Shown: piece by piece, positions 57,895 to 64,000 of the stretch
Numbering within the stretch: position 1 is the stretch's first letter
Layout of the letters: each line of letters starts with the position of its first letter
Assembly: GCA_039033415.1 (NCBI GenBank)
Contig: JBCCCR010000001.1
Location: 248,001 to 312,000, forward strand
Reading direction: 5' to 3'
Origin: Pseudomonadota bacterium
GTDB taxonomy: Bacteria; Pseudomonadota; Gammaproteobacteria; Xanthomonadales; SZUA-38
Length of the DNA: 64,000 bases
Program-made: the position numbers and the translations under genes
The notes under the pieces: model-generated
Seen by the model: only the letters and a program-made list of their open reading frames with translations
Database searches by the model: none
Told to the model about the DNA's origin: nothing

Positions 57895-58571
57895 CGGTCG
57901 GTGAGGTCCAGCTGTCGCTTGATGCCATTTTTCAGAACCCCTCGGAGATCCATCAGGCGCCGATGAAACTCGTGATCAGCGTCTTCCATCGGGATGAACT
58001 GGATATCACCGGGCAGCTCCTGGGCCCAGCTGTACACCGCGTCAGGCACGACGCACTCGTCCGTATCACCCTGCACGATCATCCAGGGGCATTCGGCGCG
58101 GGGCAGGGGGCTGAAGTCAAACTGATCGATCAGCGGCGCAACGCTGGTGAGATGCTGGGGCATGACGCTGGGGGCCGCTCGCGCCGTGACGTACGCGCCG
58201 AAACCATAGCCGGCCAGCCAGAGGGGCAGGTCAGGCTGCACATGACGGCTCCATTGGCATACCGCCAGCAGATCTTCCGATTCGCCAAACCCGCGGTCGA
58301 AGTGCCCTTCGCTTTCGCCGACGCCACGAAAATTGAGGCGAATAGTGTGTGCACCCAGTTCGCGCAGCGAGCGCTCCATCATCTGCACTACCTTGCTGTG
58401 CAGGCTTCCGCCCTCGGCGCTGACCGAATGGCAGATGACCGCTACGGCGCGGGCCGGCCCGCCCTCCGCTACGTCGAGCATGACCTCCAGCCGGCCGGCA
58501 GGACCTTTAAGAGACGCCCCACGCTGTTCGGCGGGAAAATGATCGGGGTTTTCGAGGTCGGTGGCGCTCAT
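57891..58571 (-). CDS. alpha/beta-hydrolase-fold protein with Gly instead of the catalytic Ser
   Basis: 226 residues of the COG2945-like group. Landmarks are VICHSVSAEGGSLHSKVVQ, RLNFRGVGESEGHFDRG, the elbow LAGYGFGAYV, VQGDTDECV (Asp) and EDADHEFHRRL (His). The family elbow is normally G-[FY]-S-F-G; here the Ser codon position reads GGT (Gly), one base from AGT. Asp and His are kept, so this looks like loss of the nucleophile alone. Coupled to zapE by ATGA. Confidence 0.8.
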   Translation of the reverse strand: MSATDLENPDHFPAEQRGASLKGPAGRLEVMLDVAEGGPARAVAVICHSVSAEGGSLHSKVVQMMERSLRELGAHTIRLNFRGVGESEGHFDRGFGESEDLLAVCQWSRHVQPDLPLWLAGYGFGAYVTARAAPSVMPQHLTSVAPLIDQFDFSPLPRAECPWMIVQGDTDECVVPDAVYSWAQELPGDIQFIPMEDADHEFHRRLMDLRGVLKNGIKRQLDLTDR

Positions 58572-58593
58572 GGCGTGGATGATAGCGGTACCG

Positions 58594-59157
58594 TCAGGCT
58601 GCCGCTACGGGGGCCGGCAGCGTTGCGCACAGCACCAGGGCGCGACCACCGCCGCTGACCCGCATACCGTGGGGTTGGTCCGCACGGAACGTCAGGACGT
58701 CACCGGCTGCCAGCGTGACCATCTCACCGCTGGCCGTACAGATGATCTCTCCCTGTACCACGTGACAGCAGCACTGCGATCCAGGGCTCCCGGCTCGCCG
58801 GCGCAGATTGGCGGCGGGCTTGAGTTCGATCCGTTCGAGAGCAAAGCCGACCAGCGGCTCGGGCAGCAGATCGACCACCGTGGCCTTGCCCCCCGACCGT
58901 TCCCGGCTCGCAAGCCGATCAGCCGGCACGTGCCGCAGGGCGTTCGGAGGCATCGCCAGCAGGGCCTCGATGCCCACCTGCAGCGCGGCGGCGACCCGGG
59001 CCAGGTTGTTCAGAGACGGGTTGCCGGCCCCGGACTCCATGTGGGTGACCGTCGAACGGGGGATGCCGGCGCTCTGCGCCAGCTGGGCCTGCGTCAGGCC
59101 GCGAGCGGTTCGAAGGTGCGTGAGGTTCGATGAGAGGTTGTGAGCAAGTTCTGCCAT
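58594..59157 (-). CDS. XRE-family regulator with C-terminal cupin domain
   Basis: 187 residues from ATG 59157. Helix-turn-helix at the start (HLRTARGLTQAQLAQSAGIPRSTVTHMESGAGNPSLNNLARVAAALQV) and a cupin near the end (HVVQGEIICTASGEMVTLAAGDVLTFRADQPHGMRVSGGG). This arrangement is typical of PuuR-like regulators of amino acid, polyamine or sugar metabolism; the ligand is unknown. Divergent from acpH with 51 bp between starts. Confidence 0.88.
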   Translation of the reverse strand: MAELAHNLSSNLTHLRTARGLTQAQLAQSAGIPRSTVTHMESGAGNPSLNNLARVAAALQVGIEALLAMPPNALRHVPADRLASRERSGGKATVVDLLPEPLVGFALERIELKPAANLRRRAGSPGSQCCCHVVQGEIICTASGEMVTLAAGDVLTFRADQPHGMRVSGGGRALVLCATLPAPVAAA

Positions 59158-59208
59158 GGCGCGTAAAATAGCAAAAATGACCGATCCCCTATATCGCGCC
59201 CCGTTTCC

Positions 59209-59826
59209 GTGAACTACCTTGCGCACGTGGTGCTGTCAGGCCCGGACCCCCAGTGGCAGCTCGGGGGCTATCTGGGCGACCACGTTCGGGGTCGCGGCTG
59301 GGCGGACTTTCCGACCGGCATGGCGAGTGGGATCCTGCTGCACCGGCAGATTGACGTCTATACGGACGCCCATACGGCATTTGCCGCGGCCCGGCAGCGG
59401 CTCGATCCGGCCTTTCGGCGTTATGCCGGGATCCTGCTGGACATGTTCTTCGACCACTTTCTGGCGGGATCTTTCGACCAGCTCACCGGCCGAAACCTAA
59501 GCGTTTTTGCGGGGGTTACCTACGGCAATCTGCGCGCCCACTGGCACGTGCTGCCGCCCAGCCTGCAGCGTTTTGCGAGGTACCAGGAGCGTCACAACCT
59601 GCTGACCAACTATGCGGACGAGGCGTGTCTGGCGCAGGTGCTCAAGGCGGTTTCGGGCCGTTTTAAGCGAGCCAATCCGCTCGCCGAAGGCCTGGGTCAG
59701 CTGCAAAAAAATCGGTCTGACCTGGAGGCGTCGTTTCTGGAGCTGTTTAAGGACCTGCAGGCGTTTGCGATACAGCGGCGCGAGGCCCTGAGCGCAGAAA
59801 ATCCTATTCGAACAGCCAGCCCGTAA
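59209..59826 (+). CDS. acpH: acyl carrier protein phosphodiesterase AcpH
   Basis: 205 residues. MNYLAHVVLSG, GGYLGDHVRGRG, GILLHRQIDVYTDAHTAF and YAGILLDMFFDHFLAGSF are AcpH signatures, with the HD-like metal residues His/Asp in HRQID and DMFFDHF. It removes the 4'-phosphopantetheine arm from holo-ACP. The 3' end overlaps the convergent 2-oxoglutarate oxygenase gene by 23 bp. Confidence 0.92.
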   Translation: MNYLAHVVLSGPDPQWQLGGYLGDHVRGRGWADFPTGMASGILLHRQIDVYTDAHTAFAAARQRLDPAFRRYAGILLDMFFDHFLAGSFDQLTGRNLSVFAGVTYGNLRAHWHVLPPSLQRFARYQERHNLLTNYADEACLAQVLKAVSGRFKRANPLAEGLGQLQKNRSDLEASFLELFKDLQAFAIQRREALSAENPIRTASP

Positions 59827-60490
59827 TGGAATACCGTCCCTGCCGCGCATAGCTGGCCACCTGGGACACAAAGTGATCCTGCGGCACGCGAAAGATGTTT
59901 AGACCATTGAAGCTGGGCGTCAAAGCGCCGTGGCTGACGCCGTCGCGAACAAAGTGCAGCAGCCCGCCCCAGTCTGGCTCCCACTCCTGAGTCAGATTCA
60001 TGACGTAGGCAAAGCGGCGCTCTTTGCCGCTGTAGGTGTCGTCATGCGTCCTCAAGAAGTGGCCGGGTCGATAGAGGCAGGCGTGGGCGTCCGCCCGCTT
60101 GAGATTGGTGTTGCCCGTGAGCGTCTGCCAAAACGCCAAGGACTCGGGAGCCGCAAGCCACTGCGCCCACGCCGCGCAGAAAGTGACTTGCGCCGGCAGC
60201 ACGTCTCGACGCATATAGGAAAATGAAAAGCCTGCCCGCGCCTGCCGACGCAGGTTTTCCGCAATCGCCGCCTGCTGCGCCGCGGGCATCTCTCTTAGCT
60301 CGGTAGCGCTGATGGCCAGCGGGCCGCTCCGGCCGGTGACCGCCAGATCCCAGTCCTTTTCTGCGGCGAGTTCGGCCGCCAGCTGCGCGGCGCTGGATGG
60401 CGAGAGGAAAGGGGCAAGCTGGGCAAAACCGTTGTCCGCTAGCTGCTGACGCGCGGCGTCAACAGCAAGGTCAGAGCAGACCTCAATCAC
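59804..60490 (-). CDS. 2-oxoglutarate/Fe(II)-dependent oxygenase
   Basis: 228 residues. The jelly-roll core shows H-x-D as RTHDDTY, a strand-rich FAYVMNLTQEWEPDWGGLLHF, then the distal His (PQDHFVS) and the 2-oxoglutarate Arg (RYSITGWLF). This is the P4Hc/OFD1-type group that hydroxylates prolyl or other side chains. Its start overlaps the stop of the ExeM-like gene (4 bp), so they are co-translated. Confidence 0.87.
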   Translation of the reverse strand: MIEVCSDLAVDAARQQLADNGFAQLAPFLSPSSAAQLAAELAAEKDWDLAVTGRSGPLAISATELREMPAAQQAAIAENLRRQARAGFSFSYMRRDVLPAQVTFCAAWAQWLAAPESLAFWQTLTGNTNLKRADAHACLYRPGHFLRTHDDTYSGKERRFAYVMNLTQEWEPDWGGLLHFVRDGVSHGALTPSFNGLNIFRVPQDHFVSQVASYARQGRYSITGWLFE

Positions 60491-62262
60491 AGGCGAAAAT
60501 CGACAACCATGGGGTCGTGGTCGGAGCTGCGCACCGGATCCGACTTGAACAGACCTTCGGGCCGGTTGCCTTGGCGGTAATCCAACCAGGCCGGGAAGTC
60601 TGCGTTGACGTGCCAGTAGCTTGCCGCGGCAATCCGCCCGGACAGCGCTCGGCCTGCGAGGGCCTGGTCGAGCGAACCGGCGGCGCCTCGGAACACGTAA
60701 GAGTACTGGGGCTCACGGCGGGACACCGCAGATCGAAAGCCACGTCGCGTCAGGGCCTGCACCGGATCTTCCCGGGAATAAGCGTTGAAGTCGCCGATCA
60801 GCAGCGTTTCGCTCGCGTTGAGTTCGGATTCATCGTCCAGCCAGTCGGCGATTGCCTCCGCAGCCTCGACGCGTTTGGGATTCCAGCAGCCCTGGCCGTC
60901 TCGCTGGTCAGCGTACTTGCCGCTGGCCTCACCACAGCCCTTGGACTTCAGGTGCAGCGAAACGACGGCCAGTGACCGTCCGCTGTCGAGGTGCCGGAAG
61001 GTCTGCGCTAAAGGCGGTCGGTTGTAATACTCGAAGGGTCCATCCAGCTTGGTGTGGGCGTCCCCGACCGGAGCAACGACGTCGCTGGCGTACATCAGGC
61101 CTACCGCAATCTGGTCACCGCCGCGTTGCCCGCCGGGCCAGCCGATGGTTTGGTACGCTCTGCCGCTCGCTTCACTGAGCGCCTGCGCCAGGTCAGCCGC
61201 GGCGCTGCCGGGATCGGTCCCGTCGTTTTCCAGCTCCTGCAGCGCCAGGATATCGGCGTCCAGCGCCGTTAAAGCGGCCACCAGCTTGCGCTGCTGACGC
61301 AGGTACTCGGCTTCGGTTCTAGCGCCCCGGGTGGTCGGAAAACCGCCGCCGCGGCCGTTCCCGTTAAAGAGGTTGAGCACGTTGAAGCCAACCACCCGAA
61401 GAGAGCCTGCCCGCGCCGGCGCGGCCGGGGCCGCCCGAGGCTGAGTTGGTTCGGGCGTGACCGTTTCGGTCAATCGCAGCCGATAGCCGCCACGGTGATC
61501 CAGAACGCCGGTCAGGTTGCCCACCTTCTGACCCATGGCGGGCAGGCGGCTTCGGCCGTTTGGCCACCAGCTGATCTCCGACAGGTCGCGTCGATCGGAG
61601 AGATCGTCCAGCGCTATCGACCGGCGAAGGTTGTTGACGCGCATCTCGCTGGCGATGCGGCCGGGCTCGGCAACCTCGGTCGGCGACAGCAGACGGCCGC
61701 CCGCGGCGACCACGGCCTGACCGGAACCGCCGAACCAGGTGACGCCGCTGAACCGCATGTCGCTGGTTACGGTGATCAGCATCCCCTCCAGGCTCTCGAT
61801 ATGTCGTCCGCGAAGCGGCAGAAAAACCGGGCTGGGGGCCGGTACGACCGCGTCTCCGCAGGCCTCGAAGCGGCGGCTTTCAACGGCCGTCAGGGTCTTG
61901 TCCAGCTCGGTGACCGTGCCGGCCACCCGCACGCGATCGCCGCTGTCGGCCTCGACGCCGACGGCGAACAGGGCATCGGAGGTTTGCGGATCGTTATCCG
62001 GGGCAGCGCTCTGGAGAAACACACCGCTGATGCGGTTCTCCTCGTCGCGCTGGACTGCCGTCACGACGCCCTCGACGATCACCTGCTGACCGACAAGCTC
62101 GCTCCGGGGTTTGCTGCCTTGGATTTGTCCGATCGTGCTGGCCGGGTCGCCACAGACCAGTGGCGCCTGGGTCTGGCAGCCGCCCAGCATCAGGAGCAGG
62201 CCGAGGCCGGCCGCTTGGAGGGCCCGCAAGGTGGGGCTTACTGAAGCTGGTCGACCATCCAT
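60487..62262 (-). CDS. ExeM/NucH-type extracellular nuclease lipoprotein
   Basis: 591 residues. The N-terminus has a lipobox (LGLLLMLGGC). Residues ~30-280 hold OB-fold-like segments (GQQVIVEGVVTAVQRD, GVFLQSAAPDNDPQTSDALFAV) typical of ExeM/NucH. The EEP nuclease domain spans ~285-591: VVGFNVLNLFNG, ILALQELENDG, VVSLHLKSKGCG, LLIGDFNAYSREDP, and SSDHDPMVVDF. It likely degrades extracellular DNA for nutrients or biofilm turnover while attached to the envelope. The start overlaps the cytochrome gene by 25 bp. Confidence 0.88.
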   Translation of the reverse strand: MDGRPASVSPTLRALQAAGLGLLLMLGGCQTQAPLVCGDPASTIGQIQGSKPRSELVGQQVIVEGVVTAVQRDEENRISGVFLQSAAPDNDPQTSDALFAVGVEADSGDRVRVAGTVTELDKTLTAVESRRFEACGDAVVPAPSPVFLPLRGRHIESLEGMLITVTSDMRFSGVTWFGGSGQAVVAAGGRLLSPTEVAEPGRIASEMRVNNLRRSIALDDLSDRRDLSEISWWPNGRSRLPAMGQKVGNLTGVLDHRGGYRLRLTETVTPEPTQPRAAPAAPARAGSLRVVGFNVLNLFNGNGRGGGFPTTRGARTEAEYLRQQRKLVAALTALDADILALQELENDGTDPGSAAADLAQALSEASGRAYQTIGWPGGQRGGDQIAVGLMYASDVVAPVGDAHTKLDGPFEYYNRPPLAQTFRHLDSGRSLAVVSLHLKSKGCGEASGKYADQRDGQGCWNPKRVEAAEAIADWLDDESELNASETLLIGDFNAYSREDPVQALTRRGFRSAVSRREPQYSYVFRGAAGSLDQALAGRALSGRIAAASYWHVNADFPAWLDYRQGNRPEGLFKSDPVRSSDHDPMVVDFRL

Positions 62263-62750
62263 TGCACGGTGACGCGAACCTGCTCATCGCTCAAGTCCAT
62301 GCGCCCACCGCGAGCGGGCATCAGGCCGGCATCACCCTGATAGCCTTCGATGGCGTGCTGGACCAGGGTGTCCATGCCTTGGGCGAGCCGAGGCTCCCAG
62401 GCGGCACTTTCGAGCTTCGGTGATCCAGCGACGCCGCTGGTATGGCACGCGGCGCAGACGTTGTCATAAATCAGTCCGCCGTCGGTAGACCCGTCGAACG
62501 CCAGCGCGGGCGCCGCTGCGGCGGCGGCTGCTTCTGCAGCGGCCCTGGCGGCGGCACCGGTTTCGCCGGCGTAGACGTCACCGACGGGTGCGATGCGCGC
62601 TTCCAGCGCCGCAACCTTATCGGGGTTATCCGGCCGTGACGTCAGCTTGTTCAGCTGAATTGCCGCCAAAATCACCACCACGGTGAACACCGCTAGCCCA
62701 GCTATCAGCAGGGCAAAGTTTTTCATGAATATCTGATCTTGCTCGCTCAC
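62238..62750 (-). CDS. cytochrome c5-type protein
   Basis: 170 residues from GTG 62750, giving the common c5-type start VSEQDQIFMKNF; ATG 62726 is an alternative. An N-terminal membrane helix (FALLIAGLAVFTVVVILAAI) anchors an Ala-rich linker and a monoheme domain with NVCAACHTSGV (C-x2-C-H) and a Met ligand in GLMPARGG. Periplasmic electron carrier. It lies upstream of the ExeM-like nuclease, with no functional link visible. Confidence 0.88.
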   Translation of the reverse strand: MSEQDQIFMKNFALLIAGLAVFTVVVILAAIQLNKLTSRPDNPDKVAALEARIAPVGDVYAGETGAAARAAAEAAAAAAAPALAFDGSTDGGLIYDNVCAACHTSGVAGSPKLESAAWEPRLAQGMDTLVQHAIEGYQGDAGLMPARGGRMDLSDEQVRVTVQWMVDQLQ

Positions 62751-62983
62751 CGCGGTGACCCTTAAACCCAAAAAAAATCCGCGTGATTATAGCGGTCCGC
62801 CTGCGCCCTGTCTTCCGTACTGTGAGGTCGGGCGCTGCTGGCTGTGCAGCGTGCGACAAAGTAAACTGGCCCGCTCCGCAGAACTGCGGATTTAGTCCGG
62901 TAGCTGTGGCGACAGCCGCCGGCCCAGTCGAGGGTGGAATTCATGCGACCTGTTCAGCAGGCGGATCAAGATAAGGCGATCTG

Positions 62984-64000
62984 ATGGCGCGCAACCGCAC
63001 TGACGCGCTGGTCATCGGGGCCGGCGCGGTGGGTCTTTCCTGCGCGTACTTTCTCAACCGGGCAGGTCTGAGCGTGCAGATCCTCGAGCGCCGCAAGGTG
63101 GGCGCCGGCACCTCGTTTGGGAACCTGGGTTTGATCACGCCGTCCCACGCCAAGCCGCTTCCGGGGCCGGGTGTACCGCTCAAGACCCTGAAATCCCTGT
63201 TCGATCCGACCGGCAGCTTCCACGTTCGGCCCCGCGCGGATGCGGAGCTGCTCCGGTGGATGCTCGGCTTCACCAAAAACTGCAACAAAAAGCAGCACGA
63301 CTACATTGCCGCGGCACGCCGGCAGCTGATGGCCAGCTCCCGGGAGCTCACCGAAAAGCTGGTGCTCGGGGAAAAGCTCGACTGCCAGTTCAACGATGGC
63401 GGGCTGATGATGCTGGCGATCAGTGACGCCGGAATGGCTGATTTGAGCGCGCTGGGCAGTTCACTGAAGGAGCTGGCGGTGGAGTCCAGCGAAGTCGACG
63501 GTGAGGGGCTGCGCGAGGCTGAACCGTCTCTGCGCAAGAACGTCCTGGGTGGACTCTGGCTGCCTGGAGATGCGTCGCTGCGACCCGATCGATTCACCGC
63601 CGAGCTCAACTGGGCCTGCCACAAGCGCGGCGTGCAGCTTCAGGAAGACTGCGAGATCAAGGCGCTCAACACCGACGAAGGCAAGCTTGTTTCCGCGTTT
63701 ACGGACCGCGGCACCTACGAGGCCAGTCACTTTGTCATGGCGGCGGGCGTTTGGACCCCTGAGATTGTTAAGTCGCTCGGCCTGCGCGTGCCGATTCAGG
63801 CGGGTATGGGGTATTCCCTGACCAGCGTTCGGCCCGATCCGTGTCCGTCGTTTCCGCTTTTGCTGCACGAGGCGGGAATGGCCGTGACGCCGTTTGAGGA
63901 CACCTACCGGATTGGCGGCACGATGGAGTTTGCCGGACCGGACGCCGCGCCCAACCCGAAGCGATTTATGGCGCTGATCGAGGGCGCGCAGCGCTATCTT
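62984..64000 (+). CDS. FAD-dependent D-amino acid dehydrogenase (DadA-like), truncated by the window end
   Basis: 339 codons are visible with no stop, so the gene continues beyond 64000. ATG 62984 follows TAAGG. The dinucleotide loop ALVIGAGAVGLSCAYFLNRAGLSV, ERRKVGAGTSFGNLGLITPS, LPGDASLRPDRFTAEL and FVMAAGVWTPEIVKSLGLRVPIQAGMGYSLT are as in DadA-type dehydrogenases. It oxidises D-amino acids (or a related amine such as hydroxyproline) and feeds electrons to the respiratory chain. Substrate not determined. Confidence 0.88.
   Translation, partial: MARNRTDALVIGAGAVGLSCAYFLNRAGLSVQILERRKVGAGTSFGNLGLITPSHAKPLPGPGVPLKTLKSLFDPTGSFHVRPRADAELLRWMLGFTKNCNKKQHDYIAAARRQLMASSRELTEKLVLGEKLDCQFNDGGLMMLAISDAGMADLSALGSSLKELAVESSEVDGEGLREAEPSLRKNVLGGLWLPGDASLRPDRFTAELNWACHKRGVQLQEDCEIKALNTDEGKLVSAFTDRGTYEASHFVMAAGVWTPEIVKSLGLRVPIQAGMGYSLTSVRPDPCPSFPLLLHEAGMAVTPFEDTYRIGGTMEFAGPDAAPNPKRFMALIEGAQRYL

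Noticed and set aside
1-64000. tRNA, rRNA, prophage or insertion-sequence content
   Set aside because: I found no cloverleaf, rRNA segment, integrase, transposase or phage structural gene on either strand.

Overview
The window is high-GC, densely coded bacterial chromosome with no rRNA, tRNA, prophage, insertion sequence or CRISPR array that I can see. The gene content points to a gammaproteobacterium with aerobic aromatic metabolism: NhaR, AcpH, ZapE, Fe-type SodB, a cytochrome c5-type protein, a B12-riboswitch-controlled BtuB receptor and a complete phenylacetyl-CoA epoxidase operon. Two unrelated exported proteins end in F-x-S-G-F-E, a tail I associate with Xanthomonadales/Wenzhouxiangella-like bacteria. 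That placement is an inference, not a match to a known genome.

Layout. 0-11.3 kb: an alpha/beta-hydrolase and a secreted protein of unknown role, DUF3052 and DUF533-type proteins, nhaR behind an M20 peptidase, a lipoprotein hydrolase, a methyltransferase with a small partner, a membrane protein, an EamA exporter and a CurA-like reductase. 11.4-19.3 kb: a tightly packed seven-gene operon encoding an FAD-linked oxidase, a tandem alpha/beta-hydrolase fusion, a calycin-like protein, TRAP transporter Q and M subunits, an amidohydrolase-fold protein and an acyl-CoA synthetase. 19.3-24.1 kb: sodB, an aromatic/aspartate aminotransferase, and a second FAD oxidase (paralogue of the first) with an FAD monooxygenase. 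24.3-29.3 kb: small membrane and secreted proteins, an EEP-fold lipoprotein and an XRE/MmyB regulator with a near-perfect operator. 29.4-35.8 kb: divergent paaABCDE and paaYZ around a PaaX-like operator. 35.8-39 kb: methyltransferase, a BON-like protein plus a 45-residue membrane protein, a glyoxalase II-type hydrolase and a universal stress protein.

39.4-44.2 kb is one gene for a 1610-residue exported protein: five ~194-residue tandem repeats, then seven FG-GAP-type blades, ending in SGFE. 44.3-53.8 kb holds a serine hydrolase, an AraC regulator, an apparently exported NmrA-type protein and a second catabolic locus: a homologue of 4-hydroxybutyryl-CoA dehydratase/HpaB that has lost cluster ligands, MmgE/PrpD, and a divergent CaiB/BaiF CoA-transferase. 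53.8-64 kb: cobalamin riboswitch and btuB, zapE, a Ser-less hydrolase, an XRE-cupin regulator, acpH, a 2-oxoglutarate oxygenase, an ExeM-type nuclease, a cytochrome c and the start of a DadA-like dehydrogenase.

Reading the parts together, the paa genes give a standard route for phenylacetyl-CoA, while the 11.4-19.3 kb operon (uptake, CoA activation, flavin oxidation, C-C or ester hydrolysis) and the 49.5-53.8 kb locus look like catabolic pathways whose substrates I cannot name. Several of their enzymes have the right fold but lack canonical catalytic residues. These two loci, and the shared SGFE tail, are my best candidates for undescribed biology.
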